Both the position numbers and the translations under genes were made by a program. Below are positions 21,277 through 34,640 of a stretch of 64,000 bases of DNA, piece by piece (position 1 is the first letter of the stretch; each line of letters opens with the position of its first letter). The notes under the pieces were generated by a model that made no database searches, was not told where the DNA came from, and saw only the letters and a program-made list of their open reading frames with translations. The DNA is from Takakia lepidozioides (taxonomy: Eukaryota; Streptophyta; Takakiopsida; Takakiales; Takakiaceae): positions 13,268,001-13,332,000 of the forward strand of contig CM060731.1 in assembly GCA_030704615.1 (NCBI GenBank), written 5' to 3'.

Positions 21277-24200
21277 TCAAACGAAGATAACTTCAAGCTT
21301 CAGGCATGGATACTTCAAGACCAAACTCTTCACCCCATCATCGCCTTTGAAACTCCATGAATAGAGGGCCTCCCTTTGAGAAAGATTAACTGGGTAGATG
21401 CGGTAGATTTTAAGGTTCTCGTCCCCTCGAAGTATATCGGGACGTTCTGTCTTCCAAATTGGCTCATGGTTCAAAGTTGTGAACTTACGGAGGACTGCCT
21501 GCTTCAGCCCTTCCACAGTAAGTTCTGATTCCCTGTCATGACAGACATGCCACATTTTTGTTAGAGAGTACAGCCAACAGAGCTGCATGCCACCTAAGAA
21601 ATCATGAACTATGTCACTTCAGCCAACGAGATATTATTACAGCAATGATTTCCAAAGCTTCTTGTTCTGGCCTCTGAGTGATTGTCCAGAGTAAATCTGC
21701 CAGTACTTCAAGTCCACACAAGCAACTCATTCATGCATGCACTTTAGATTTACATTACACTTGCTTGACAGCATGGAGAAAATTGGCATATGGTGTGGTC
21801 TTCTGACCAGAAGTTCCACAGGATACACGCCTCCCTAAAGTAGTCGAGGGATTTTGGTGCCCTGGACATGAATCAAAATGAGCCACAAACGTCCCTTGGG
21901 ACTAATACTACAGAACACCACAGGAGAGCATCAAAGGTAGACATGTTTCAAGAAAGGTGTGAGGCTAAGATCCAGCATTGAAAGGGAGGGTCACAAACAT
22001 TACCCTAGGAAAATGGACTCCATCTCAAAACGGCCTCGCTCACGTACATACAAGTGATGAAGGATGCCTGACTTGCGCGTGCACTGGCAAGGCCGTTTAG
22101 GTGCAACATCCTCCTCTTGAAACTGTATTTGTGTAGCTAGATAGATGCAAAGTCGGCAGGATGAGTGCACGGCAGCCATATCCACCAGAGCCAAAAAAGA
22201 ATCCGACGGCCCCTCAAACTTCCACCTGTACAAATTAACGAATATGTCAACTGAACAAAGAAAGGTCATAATGTCAAAAAATCATCTGGTCACTGAATGA
22301 AAAAGAGTCTAGTGTTATCTCTGCAGAGTTACCTCATTTAAGAATCACCCATCATTCCAGAGCAACATTCAAGGGAGTTAAACGTCTTAGATGTGAAATT
22401 CATAAAGATGGGGATTCATCGAGAAATATTTTGTACTTAGGGCAATGCAAGGTACCGAAGTAGGACAATACCGCCAGCAATAGCCACCATAACTTAACAG
22501 TGCCTCCTTGACCCATTAAAGCTACAGCCTTGAATAGCAGATGGGCACTTTTCTGTCAATAAGAGTGTGATTGGAGCTTCTGCAAGTGTCCTCCTTTGAG
22601 ACTAAGAAGCTGGATGACCGAGTACTTCGGGTAGACCAAGTGGCATGACCTCCAACGTAGGTCACAAGGTAATGAACATCCATATCAGCATCCTAGTCTG
22701 TCAATTGCGTTCCAGGGAGTAGACCCACCGAATGGTTTCATTGTAGGCAGTTGCATTGCTGGCTAGCAACTTCATTTGCACTGCCACATGCTTTACATCA
22801 GCCAGGTCCCTGATGTGTAGGAATGTATTAGGCCCAGGAGCGAAATCTGCAACATTGGGGGGGCCTACAACTACTGGGACCGACCCTGCCACACAAAAAT
22901 GACCCAGTTTACTTTCACCCAACAAGCAAATGCCATCACACACGTCTATACATTGAAATAATCTAGTTCTCTTAACATTATGGTGGTGTGCCTCTGTAGA
23001 GACTCGATTGAAAATAAATCTTTTTCTACTACAACATCATTTGACAGCTCTTTCCAATCTTGTCCGCTTGGTCAACGCAGCTAATAATTGCAGAGGAAAA
23101 TTCTCAGTGTAAAAGGGTCAATGTTCCTGGCTTTTAATCACAGTCGTGAAAAAGGATGAAATCTTTTGCAGCATCATACATAGGTGAATGAAAAAACTCA
23201 ATAGAAACATTGACTTTCCTGATGCTTACCAAGGCCTACCCACAACTATCAACAATTGCACCAAGGTCCCTTATATTCTGCCCCTACCCACCTCTGATCC
23301 TAGCCAAACAGGTGCAGGGTCTAGTACACAACTACTCTAACTGTCTCCTTGACTTTCCTATCAGACATGGACAAAAAGTAGGACACAATACCTGCAACAA
23401 GTGACTGAAAAAACTTCTCTGTGACGTAATCCTCCACATTGGAATTCTCAAACGCCAGGCTGAATTTGTACTTCTGCAGTGCCTCCACCTTGTTCATTTC
23501 TAAGAACATGCCAAATTGACTCGTCAGCGTCGTCTGAGGGAAGGAAACTATTCTCGTGATGACAAAGCTGGCCTTTACATTGACACTAACTCAACCCTGT
23601 ACCTGGATTGTGGTCACCGTACACAAGTCTTACTGCAAACCAAGTCAAACATTAGATACACTGGTAGGTACAAATACCATGACCAGCTCCAGGACGGAGC
23701 TTGTATCCCATTACATGATGCCTGCAACGATATGTCGAGAACAACATCAATGATCATGTTGCCCTCCAAAATGGAAAGCGCATCAGTACCAGTTCACATA
23801 ATTGCAGATCAGGATCTAATGGTGATCTTAGTACTGAACTGGGAACGAGACCAACGAACAGATCTTAAGAGCATGGGAGATGATTCATCAAAAAATTTCC
23901 GGCTCGCTTGCTTACTCACTAGCTTTTGGTCACTTAACGGGCTTGCACCGTTCTTGGGGTTACTACTCCCTATCATGAAGACAGATTGCTCGGTGAATGC
24001 AACTACAGAGCACCCAGCTACCCATGGCACAGCCAAATGTGTTGATTCACACGATTTCTTAGAAAAACGGGCATACCTCGACCTCCTGCAACATTTTGAT
24101 TGCAACCCCCATACGAGTCAATAGCAATACCCTCATTTGCCAACCCTTCCATGACCTGGAGACGATTGTTAAGGGCCCGACAGTTCGAGATGAAGGCTGC

Positions 24201-26355
24201 TGCAAGGGCGTTCTTCGTCTTCGGCTGGGGAGGCTCCATGATTTTATACTCTGCCCAAGAAAAGTAGCCCACGGGAACATGTGACCGTAGACTGGTTGTC
24301 ATCACCACCGTATAGCCCCTCCTGCAATGTTTGGTCCAAGCCATGGATAATTTAACTAATTGTCCTTAAGCATGCCACTGGTTTGTTCACCCTTCCATGG
24401 GATTGTGGTGCAATAAAGTCCAAATTTTGATTTTAAGGACATAATGTGCACAATATTGTAAGGACTTTAATCTAAGGTTGTGCAATCAAATGTTGAATTC
24501 AAATATTTGTGGGAGTCTACCGGGATCAATCTATTACACAAACCTGGATAAATCATAAGAAAACTACATAGCTGGTAGAGCAATCTACACAACAAAAACC
24601 CTTACAGTGCTGTGAAATGACAGGCACCCACCCACGAGCAGTAGCAAGGTCATTGTCAGAGTAGTAAGCCGAAGACTCCATGGAGCGTAAGATTCTACCA
24701 GCCACCGTATCATCGTGCAGTCCGAATACTCCATCTGCTGGGTTGGCATCACGCATACCCCTGAACACGCATGGAACATCACATGTACTCCAAACCTGGA
24801 TAGATCAAATCCAGATCCACATAAGAATCTCACTCGGACACTTGTTTGTAGTCGAGAGAACCACACACAGCAAGTTTTTGGTTGGATGATTGCATCCATG
24901 TGTGGCTGTAGTCAAAATAGATGAACCCATTGAGAAATTGGCACATGGGAGTAAAAGCCTCTGATAAATAAGCAACAACCGCACTCCCCGCTAACAATAG
25001 ACACTTTCTTTCAATGGATGGCATACAGCATACATGGCTTCCTCCAAGGGTGCTCCATCTATCAACCAGCAAGGAGCCATTGCAAGGTCCAGGGGGTTGC
25101 ACCACACTGCTGTGTTGCCAGAAACCTGCAGTAAAACCCAGTACAGTGATCTTCCTAGGTCCTGGTACGGGTTTAGGGCTTCACAGCTTACTCCACAAGA
25201 TATACAACCTTTGTGTAGGTCCTCTCCACCAAGTGCACTGCTGTCGTTGAACAACAACAGTCTTGGGAAATCCACTGTCACTCTTAAGACTTTCCTAAGC
25301 CGATGGACGTGGTGTCATTTCTGGCTGCAGGGGTGGCTGCCAGCTGGACCAAAGAAAAATTATTCATTACTTCACTTCCTTCTCTGAAAAGAATTTTGAA
25401 TCATACCAACTGCCCCGAGTTCGAGACCAAAATTTGCAAACTACATGAGTGTGCAACAAGAGCAATGATGCATGATGTGTTCAATGATCTCTAATCAAAA
25501 CTAAACCTGAGGAACAAATCACCTACAGACACTGCCAAGATCTTTAAGGACTCTCAACACACTAAGTCCAGCAGAAACTACAACAAAAATTTGGAAATGC
25601 CTTCAAACGCCTGGCAGGGATAACCAAGGGAGGTGCACACAGAGGAAGGGCCCTAGCACTATAGATATGTGTTTGGAGTATTTCAAAGAAGAGAGTTTGA
25701 ATGCTTTTGGATGTACTATCACAATTTCACTTCCTACTAGCGGTATGCTTCTTATGATCTTGGCTTATAGCTCAATTGCAATGTATTTAGCTATTGAGCC
25801 TCAGAGTTTACATTTTCATGTGCACATGGGAGGGAGTGCGGCAGATAGGGAGAGTGGTAACAATTGAGAAAAAGGTCATGCCTGTGTTTCTGCAGACACA
25901 ACCAGAACGGGCTGTTTTGAAAAATTGCGCACATACGCCACTCTGTCAACGTTCTCCAAGAAGTCTTCAGTGCAAGTCTCTCTGTTCTCCAATTCCGAAG
26001 GCACCAATGACACAGGTCGATCACCCTGAATCACAAGGGCCGAGTTGCCTACTACCTCGCTTGTCCCGGCCCTTTGTTTTTCCGGTGGCCGTAAAGGTAC
26101 ACCAGTAGGCTTCATAAAGCGACTCTCGTCTCTCTTTTCTAACAGAGGCCGAGAGGGAACGACAACAGGCTTCACGGTACGACCACTAAAGTAGGAGTAC
26201 GATGACTTCAGGTAGGGCGCATTCAACACGTCCAACCGGATGATGAAGCCACACTCTATGAGCACGATGGCAATCATTCCCCATTGCGCAAATCTCCCCC
26301 ATCGCAATCGACCTGCGCTTGCTGCCCCCGGTCTTAACCCTGATGGAACTGCCAT
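21277..26355 (-). CDS. Glycoprotein core alpha-1,3-fucosyltransferase (GT10, FUT11/FUT12-like)
   Basis: Transfers fucose from GDP-fucose to the innermost GlcNAc of N-glycans in the Golgi. Seven exons on the minus strand join in phase to 541 codons: 26355-25882, 24795-24632, 24321-24077, 23499-23392, 22885-22729, 22225-22004, 21532-21277. The N-terminus has one signal-anchor ([21 protein letters not shown]) and a stem, so it is a type II membrane protein. The GT10 motif is [20 protein letters not shown], followed by [19 protein letters not shown]; the C-terminus ([34 protein letters not shown]) matches plant FucT-A and FucT-C. All internal introns are GT-AG, except that intron 1 appears to start with GC (CAG|GCATGA). 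The ATG at 26355 is the first in frame. About 40 residues longer than Arabidopsis FUT11, in the stem. No lesion seen. Confidence 0.93.
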
Positions 26356-26459
26356 TCTTACCCCCGATTCCCTATTTCGTCTTGTATGCTCGTCCCTATT
26401 TTCGTCTCTTTCTCTGTCTCCCCTAATTTCCCGTTCGGAAGTTTGCAGCCTCAAAATTT

Positions 26460-28955
26460 CGTGACAGATACAGAGCTGAAGTCCTCTCTATTTGCCATCC
26501 AATAAAGCCTAACAACCTCCAGCGAAGCCATTCATCATGCGTATTTCATAGATGTTCCTTGAGAATCGGGAGAGTCAAGGACGTCCATGGCGATCTGCTC
26601 AAAGGGATGCCTGGTTCAATCCTTTGCCATCCTCCAGATTTCTTTTTATTCATCCGAACTACGGGCGTTTCTGGATTCTTTCTACATAGTTTTTTGCACC
26701 CAAACATCTCCTTCTCTTCATCGAATCGATAAATCTCGTTTGCAACAACACTTGAAAATCTGCTTCAGGCCAATTCCTCAGAAAATGTAAGTTTGTGGCC
26801 ATCCAGCCACAAAGTTCTCTATGCCTTGAGACTCCTTCAGGACAAGATCAAAACTCACCGATTTCAGAGCGCGAAAGACACGAGGAGATAAAGCTTGGAC
26901 ATGCACTAAAACTAACACAAAAAGGACAATTCGGGGGACAGAGGGGACAGGCACTGATTAGAAACAGACATACACTGGAAGCACACACCACACCGGACGA
27001 GATGCAGACTAGCTGGGATCATGAAGACACATACGATCTGAATCAGAATCGAAATAACATGATTTGCTGACTAGAGTGAAATAGAGAGATAGTATGGTGA
27101 AAAGAAAGGTGCAAGCTGCATCACAAGCAGAAAGATGCTGAAATACAGAAAATATCAGCAACAACAAAGGATCTTGTAGTAATAAAGTATCAGAGTCTTA
27201 AACTGAGAGCTGAGACACGATAAAATACAGACGAGAGTCAACGGCATGAAAAAGAGACGAAGCCACACTCAGAAGAGCAAAGCGCCTGAAATGTGCAAGG
27301 AAGGAAGCCAAGAGAACGGTATAGAACGAGTTCGATTAACGGATGACATTTACTTGCGGTTCACCTCACCTTGCCTGTGTAAAACCTCTGAAGCAGGACG
27401 CCAAGGGCAAAACATGCAGAGACGGACGACGTGGAAAGGAAGGAAGGAACATTTATGTTCACTGCGGCCAGTCGTTCTCGTGTTACGTCACCTTCTTTGC
27501 AAAAAACTCGCTAAACAGACTTGAAATACAAACAACAGGAAGACAAACAGAACAGAATACCTACAAACAACAAATACATTTTAGATCCTTCCGATCTGTA
27601 ACACTAATCTCTGCTTTCACTCATCTGGGGAAAAACCTCGGACGCCAACGTACACACACACAAGACAAATAGAGGGACAACGTGGTCCGAGAGAACAGTC
27701 ACTGTGACAAATGACCTTTTTACTGCGAGCCTGGCACAGAGGGTGAGAGGGTCCTTCGCCTGCCAGGCCGGCAAGACGGCGATGATCCTTTGTATACATG
27801 TGTTAATCATCACGGAAAACTATTAAGCCAAGTACTCTGCTTCCTGCTCGATTGTTACGTGTACCTCCAGCTTTCTATACACAATCATACCGTGACGAGC
27901 GTGACGACATAAACGTGAGAAAAGAAGAAAAAAAATTGTAAACCTGAGCAACCCCGCTGGAGACATGAGTATGGCCCGCAGCCGCACATGGCATTTAACG
28001 TGCTTCATCATCCACAACTTGGCCTCGTCCTTCTTCGGGCCTCCATCACATTTCTGCATACACTTAAGTATCCTGTATCATCACCATTCTTGTCGTCTAT
28101 TGGATCTTGTGCAACCAGGGGTAGTAAATTACTTCCTATGCAATGATTCATCGACAAATTTCGTCATCATACCCCAAGCCGTTCGCAATTACGATGCGCC
28201 TAACTTGGCCGATTAAAGTGATGCGAAATATTTGCAAAGTAGATTGGAGGTAGGCCGGTTATGCAAAGTCTCCCGTGTGGGTTTGAATACCCGACCCAAC
28301 TCGCATGTGACAACGCTTCAGCGTTGAAAACAGATGATCCATGGGCCAAGTGTAGGTAGCCATTGACGGCACAGGCTTCAAGAAGGTGTGCCAAAATTGG
28401 TCTGACCAGTTTTCCCAGACTTAATCGTAACAACTTCCCTGCTACATATTAAAATACCTACGCATACTTACACCGGGCAGAGTTTTAGCCCACACAGTCA
28501 GAGTCGTACTCGTCTCTGCAGATCAAATGTTGTCATTCTCGGATAAGGAATTTTGCAGAGCGGTTCCCCACTGGCGACCCTTCATCAACGAGGACACTTT
28601 TGGGTCAGTTGATTTGTGTAATACGACGAAACCCAAATGAAGACTACTCACTGTATACTGAGAACATCTTCAAAGAAGATCCAATTTTGTGCAGGAAAGT
28701 TCAGAATCGCCAAGATTGTCACCAAAGTACCGACGCATGCTAATAGTCGCAGCGGCTTCTGCCATTGAAAGCGACTCGAGTTTGGTACCGACTACCTACC
28801 TGTGTCACTTCCTTCCTTATCAACTATAACCCAATTTCAAGGATTTCTCCATCTGTGCGGGAAGGTGCGGCTCAAACATGATGGGAATCATTAATTAGAA
28901 ACCTTGAGTTATACTTAGGAGCTCTCCGCCGACAACTTGGACATGATGAACTTGC
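26460..28955. other. Upstream of the fucosyltransferase gene; no gene recognised
   Basis: Should contain the fucosyltransferase promoter and 5' UTR near 26.4-26.6 kb. Short frames on both strands (for example minus 28059-27823) have no recognisable motif or consistent splice sites. Confidence 0.4.
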
Positions 28956-28959
28956 CTGG

Positions 28960-29470
28960 GTACATTTTGTAAATGACTCCAACACGCAGCAAAGTTGGAA
29001 ATTCCCAACAGGAGATGAGAGGCAGCAGAATTACAGTTAAGCTGCCAAATCCAGTGACTTTTTATAGCCGATCGTTCCCCGCAACAAGTTTCAGAGGCGG
29101 TGAAATAGTGTAGTTAGAGTTCAAATAATAGTTTATGAAAATCCAGGAAGGCAAGATGTACTACTACCTCCTAAGTGGCCCATTTAATTGATATGATGAT
29201 TGGCTTGCAGCTTTAATACGTGAGTGCTGTTGGCGGCAAGTCTTCATAAATAACCAAGTAATGGGTCTTTCAATGGAACGTGGGGGAGTTAACGGTTCAA
29301 TTCATTGCACTGGGATCTCTCATGTCGTGTCTGAGAACAATGAGTACTGGTAAACAATCACCGAATCGTGTCAAAAGGCTTCACATTTGAGTGGACCTCG
29401 AGTCTGTTCGATCTTTGTGGAAGAGTTTTAGGATGTTGAGAGTGGTTTGTCTTCTGCCACACTCGCATTT
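28960..29470 (+). repeat. Diverged 0.5-kb duplicated segment, left copy
   Basis: Shares ordered blocks with 36235-36735: ATGACTCCAACAC, CAAGTTTCAGAGGCGGTGAA, CCAGGAAGGCA(A/T)GATGTACTA, GCAGCTTTAATAC, TTGGCGGCAAGTCTT, GTTAACGGTTC, CACTGGGATCTCTCATGTCGT, AAAAGGCTTCACA. Same orientation. The Copia element and other DNA lie between the copies. Confidence 0.75.
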
Positions 29471-30252
29471 GAGGCACCGCACTTTCTAAAGTCATTCATT
29501 TAACAACTCTCACCGGTACTTACTCCCACAAGAACAACCCCCATCTTCGAGTAAGTGAAACCTTGATGGCATCATATACCTACAGTATTGGCGGCCGCCC
29601 AACAATCTTTCAGATGAACTTGGTGGCTGTGCACATGGCAGTCACCACGAACTCAAGGCCCTTGATGACTGAGGCCTCCCAGGGAGCATGCTGGTGAGCC
29701 TTACATGAGTGATGGCAAGGAGGAATTTCCTTTTGCTACCCATTTTCTACAAACCATGTGTCACTAGGCCTACAGCAACAACTCCTTACATTCAGTTGCC
29801 CTGCCTTATTAGAGTCCTCACAGGACCGAATTGAGACCCCAATGTAAGCCTTTCTTTCCACTTATAGCATGATCCATGACATAGAACTGCTTCCAGCTTC
29901 GCCATAGACCATCCTGTAGAAATTTAGAAACTAGAACTGCAGAGTATTTGGTACTCTACTCGTAGAGTATACTCATGATCTAGAAAAGCCAGGATCCACT
30001 TCCAAGCTCCGCCGCTTACCGGACTCGCCACTTATTGGGCACACAAGTATGTGTTACTATTACTCATAGCCAAGCACGATCGTTGAACAATACTCATTTT
30101 TTGTTCCTGCCTTTACTCATGCTAAGGTATGGAAGCTAGGTATATAGTCTTTGATCTTGTGTTAGACTAATATCTCTCATTCTATGCAAGAAGTGTGAGT
30201 TCAGCTTTTATGTAGTTCCCCTGATCTGAATCAGATATTGCAAGTTCTTTGT
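29471..30252. other. No gene recognised
   Basis: Region between the left duplicated segment and the Copia 5' terminal repeat; only short frames. Confidence 0.4.
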
Positions 30253-30299
30253 GGCATTCCTGACTCGTGCAAGTCTATCCTTGTCGATAATTTTCTATA
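30253..30299 (+). repeat. 5' terminal direct repeat of the Copia element (candidate LTR)
   Basis: Identical to 34594-34640 except C at 30270 versus T at 34611. Similarity ceases abruptly on the outer side and at the junction with the primer-binding site on the inner side. Confidence 0.65.
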
Positions 30300-30313
30300 G
30301 GTTATGGGCCCAC
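30300..30313 (+). promoter_or_regulatory. Primer-binding site complementary to initiator tRNA-Met anticodon arm
   Basis: GGTTATGGGCCCAC is the complement of GTGGGCCCATAACC, the anticodon stem-loop (CAT) region of plant initiator tRNA-Met. Priming from this internal site implies use of a half-tRNA, as in Drosophila copia, rather than the usual tRNA 3' end. Confidence 0.7.
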
Positions 30314-30430
30314 AGCCTTTGCAGCTTCCATAGATAGATTTGTATCTACTGTGACACTTCTGACTTCCACTGATAGCACTTTACTTCTCGGTAGTAGTCA
30401 TTTTTATCCTATCCGATCTCGAAGCGAAAG

Positions 30431-31332
30431 ATGGGAACCAGAAATGATCCAGCTCGGGACCTGGTCACAAGTTCAACGGAGAGAACTTCGGCATGTGGAA
30501 ATTTCAGATGAGTGTCATGCTTCGTGCCAAGAAGCTGTTTGATATAGTTGTTGGGACTAACACTAGAGAGGATGCAACGAATGAGGATGAGTGGATTGAT
30601 AAGGATAATATTTGTCAATCCATCATTTGGTCTTCTGTGGATACTAAGTTTCTGCGGCAGTTGATGACTTGCAGGACCTCCCAACAAATGTGGCGACGCC
30701 TCTGCACCGTGCATGAGCAATACGCCACCGAAAACCTGCAGCTGCTCCAGCAAAAATTCTTCGATTTCTGCATGAAATCTGATGACAACGTTGCCGACCA
30801 CATCAGCACCATTGAGGTCATGGCGAACCAGCTTAATGATCTTGGAGAGTCCATTTCAGACCAAGTTGTCATGACCAAGATCATAGGAACTTTGCCACAA
30901 AGTTATAGACATCTGGCCTCTACATGGGACAACGTCCCCGCCGACCAACAGACCATCGAAAACCTCACCCTCCAATTGTTGAAGGAGGAAGGTCGCAATC
31001 GCATACATGACGCATCTGAGGAGGGAGGTCATGATAAAGCATTTTTCTCTAGTCGCCCAAGCAGTAGCAACATGCAAAAGGCTGCCACAGCGGAGGAGAA
31101 AATTAAGTGTGCCCAGCGAATCGCTGAGCTTAAGAAGAGGACCAGATGCAACTACTGTCACGCAAAAGGTCACTGGGAAAGGGAGTGCGAAAAGAAGAAA
31201 CAAGATGAGAAATCTAAGAGTGAAGCAAACGTCATCACCTTTGAAGAATTCAATGACAGTGCTGCCTTTGTTACGATCACCTGCAATTCTAGCAACAATA
31301 GTGACTTGGTATGCGGATGGTGGTGCTACTGA
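30431..31332 (+). pseudogene. Copia gag (UBN2-type) with CCHC zinc knuckle
   Basis: The product binds and packages element RNA. The frame from 30493 starts within FNGENFGMWKFQM, a typical Copia gag opening, and runs through a helical UBN2-like body (RTSQQMWRRLCTVHEQYATE, LNDLGESISDQVVMTKIIGT) to a CCHC knuckle, CNYCHAKGHWEREC. An ATG at 30431 probably was the original start, but a frameshift lies between it and the conserved opening. At about 31310 the frame shifts again: gag ends at a TGA at 31330 while the protease continues in the next frame. Copia elements normally keep gag and pol in one frame, so I read this as a mutation rather than programmed frameshifting. Confidence 0.85.
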
Positions 31333-34300
31333 GCATATGACGGATAAGCTTGAGTGGTTTGATACTCTTGAGGAGATTGCTCCAGGCAAGTGGCCAGTTA
31401 TGATTGCCGATAACACGAAGCTTTGGGTGTCGGCAACATCGTGATCGAGTGTCTGGTTGATAATAACTGGGAAAAGAGAACGATGTCACGCGTCCTCTAC
31501 GTACCAGAGCTCAAGAAGAACCTTTTTTCAGTAGGTCAAGCAGCTGATAAGGGGTTTGTGACCTTACAGGCGAGATGAATGTTTTCTCACTAGCCAAGAA
31601 GGACGAGGCAAAGTTGTGTTGACTGGCATTCGGTCTGACAAATTGTATGGACTACAGCTTAGGGTGATGAAACCCACAAGCAAGGCCAACGTCGCCCTGA
31701 CCAATTCAAATCCACCTCCCAGTGGAAAAATGCATACTGCCAAAAGCTTGAGTGTATGGCACGAGCGTTTTGGCCATGTCAACACCAACATGATCCTCCA
31801 GATGGTGAAAAACAATGTGGTTACAGGTCTGCAACTTGCAAACAAGAACTATGAGCTTGGCCTATGCGAAGGTTGTGCCTTTGGGAAGACCACAAGCAGC
31901 CGTTCCCAGTCCGCTCACTGGCACTCCGTGCACAAAAAGCTGGCGAATTCTTTCACACTGATGTTTGTGGGCCCATGAGTGTTAACTCATTTGGAGGGGC
32001 CCGGTACTTCGTCATGTTTAAGGATCATTTCAGTGGATACCGCTTTGTGTATTGCATCCGCAAGAAATCAGATGTCTTCGATGCCTTCAAGCAGCTTGAA
32101 GCAGCAGTTTTGAGAGAAACTGGGAACAAAATTACAAAGCTCCGTAGTGACAGGGGAGGCGAATATTTGAGCACCGAGTTCATCAAATATTTCGATGATG
32201 CTGGAATTCGCCATGAGACCACGGCCCCATACTCCCCGGATCAGAATGGATCAGCAGAGCGAGAGAATAGAACCCTCGTTGAATCTATTCGCAGCATGCT
32301 ACACGCCAAGCAATTGAACTTGCAATATTGGGGGGAGGCAGCCCAAACTGCAACCTACGTACTCAACCGTTCAGGTTATCGAGTGCACAATGGAGTGACA
32401 CCCTATGAATTATGGACGGGCCATAAACCCGCAGTGGATCATTTACGGGTGTTTGGAAGCATCGTGTATGCACACATCCCCAAAGAGCTCAGAAAGAAAC
32501 TAGATTCTAAGAGCCTCAAGACCATCTTTGTCGGATATTGCTCTCACTCTAAGGCCTATCCTCTTTGGGATGCTAAGAAGCATCGAATTATGATCTGTCG
32601 CGACGTGCTTTTTGATGAGTTCTCATCGCCCAATGACATTGCTGATCATTATTTTGATGAAGCATCAGGGCTTTTCTATGATGTCATCACTTCCGTGATA
32701 CCACCTGCATGCCATGAAGATCATGAATCAACGGCCATTGATGAGAGCACTCCGGCAACTGTAGCCGAGACATTTGAGACAGCTCCTATCGAAGAAGAAG
32801 TTGCAGTTCAAAATCGTAATTTGGCTGTTGCCTCCCAAGCTCCGAACGGTGATGGTCATTTGGCCGATCAGCAGGCTAATGTACGACCCGAACGACTTCG
32901 GGGACCACCTGGAAGGCTCAGAGATTATTACGTTAACTCTTTTGCAGGTATTGTGGAAACCAACGTTCTGCCAGAGGAGCTAGTCACTTTTTCTGAGGCC
33001 ATCAGTTGCCCTGACTCCATTGAATGGCAAAAAGCAATGAGCGAGGAATTCCAATCCCTGACAAAAAATGAGACATGGGTCTTGACACACTTACCTGTTG
33101 GCTGCAAGGCTATTTCCTGTAAGTGGGTATACAGGATAAAGACGACGTCTACAGGGGCCATTGAAAAATACAAGGATCGACTCGTGGCCAAGGGTTACAG
33201 CCAAGAATATGGCATGGACTATGATCAGACTTTTTCCCCAGTCGTTAAGTATGAGTCCATCAGGACTGTGCTTTCCATTACTGCCTAGCAGGATATGGAC
33301 ATAGTCCAATTCGATATCAAGACTGCGTTTTTGTACGGGCACCTGGAGGAGGAAATTTACATGCTACAGCCTAAAGGCTTCACAGCCCCTGGGGAAGAAG
33401 CTGGGAAGGTTTGCCATTTACGCAAGAGCCTCTACGGGCTCAAGCAATCTTCCAGAGTTTGGAATCAAAAGTTCCACGATTTCCTGACACAATACGATCT
33501 ATACCCTACCGACGCCGATCCCTGTGTCTACTCCAGCCGGCAGCTGCCCCTTCTTATCACGACCATCTTTGTCGACGATGGGCTCGGGTGTTGCATTCAC
33601 ACAGAAAAACTTACAGGTATGATCTTGCACATGGAGAAAGAATTTGAAGTCTCTACATCTACTGCTGATGTGTATGTTGGTCTCCACACCATACGAGATC
33701 GTGCGCACAAGCTGCTCTGGATTGACCAATCCATGTATATCAAGAGAATTCTCCATCGCTTCGGCTTTGATCACTGCACACCCGTTGCTACTCCAGCGGA
33801 CCCCAACGTCCGACTTGATGTAGATACCGTAGACTCTCTGAACGACTCCGACCTGTCATTCCCCTACTCAGAAGCGGTGGGAAGTCTGCAATTTGCTCAA
33901 ATGGGCACTAGACCTGACATCTCCTACGCCGTGAACACAATTGCAAAATTCTCTTCTCGGCCTCAGAGGTCCCATTGTTTTGCAGTCAAGAGAACTGGCA
34001 CTATTCATCTTGCTTTGTGTTACGATGGCAACAGCGGAACGAACCTCATTGAGGCCTATGCCGATGCCAACTACGCTGGGGATATTACTGACAGAAAGTC
34101 TAGGACGGGCTGCACAATTCTTCTTAATCAAGCACCTGTCATATGGTGTAGCCGGAAACAGACCTGTGTTGCCAGCTCTACAGCGGAGGCGGAGTACATC
34201 GCTGCAAGCACTGTCACTAAGGAAGTGGTTTGGCTCCGCCGGCTCCTTACTGACCTGGGGTTTCCTCAAGCTCAGCCTACGAAGCTGTACTCCAATAATC

Positions 34301-34560
34301 AAAGCTCTATTCGACTCGTCCACAATCCTGAGTTTCATCGTCGAACTAAGCATATTGACGTCCAGTACCACTTTATTCATGAGCACCAGATTCTCGGCAC
34401 CATTAACGTCCTCTACATTTCGACAATACAACAGCTAGCTGACCTGTTCACGAAAGCACTACCGGCTGATCGGTTCGAAAAGCTTCGCATACTCCTTGGC
34501 ATGATTCTCTTACCTGCAACGGAAGCAGTGGGAGGGTCAACAGAAGTAGTAGATATCTAG
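31300..34560 (+). pseudogene. Copia pol: protease, integrase, reverse transcriptase, RNase H
   Basis: Protease active site WYADGGATEHMT; GAG-pre-integrase HHCC zinc finger ([20 protein letters not shown]); integrase DDE ([26 protein letters not shown]); reverse transcriptase ([40 protein letters not shown] in place of YVDD); RNase H (EAYADANYAGD, SSTAEAEYIAAS, HIDVQYHFIHE). Frame changes lie near 31440, 31580-31615 and 31950. One in-frame TAG at 33286-33288 sits where CAG (Gln) is expected in ITA-x-QDMDIVQFD. From 31864 to 34560 the frame is otherwise continuous, so this is a fairly recent, lightly damaged copy. Its products would reverse-transcribe and integrate the element. Confidence 0.92.
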
Positions 34561-34593
34561 TCAAATTGGCCAGATCGCATTATCTGCAAGAGA

Positions 34594-34640
34594 GGCATTC
34601 CTGACTCGTGTAAGTCTATCCTTGTCGATAATTTTCTATA
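34594..34640 (+). repeat. 3' terminal direct repeat of the Copia element (candidate LTR)
   Basis: Partner of 30253-30299, preceded by the purine-rich GCAAGAGAG, a plausible polypurine tract. Confidence 0.65.

Larger units (their letters stand above)
30253..34640 (+). mobile_element. Ty1/Copia retrotransposon with very short terminal repeats
   Basis: Two 47-bp direct repeats (GGCATTCCTGACTCGTG...TTTTCTATA; 30253-30299 and 34594-34640, one mismatch) bracket gag and pol in Copia order (protease, integrase, reverse transcriptase, RNase H). The left repeat is followed at once by a primer-binding-like site. The right one is preceded by a purine run (GCAAGAGAG). No 5-bp target duplication is evident. 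If these are the LTRs they are exceptionally short. Confidence 0.8.

Noticed and set aside
24991-25281. 96-codon minus-strand frame inside fucosyltransferase intron 1
   Set aside because: Does not align with the family, and the flanking exons join in phase without it.
31280-31345. Programmed -1/+1 frameshift between Copia gag and pol
   Set aside because: Copia elements usually use one frame, and several further frame breaks downstream show general decay.
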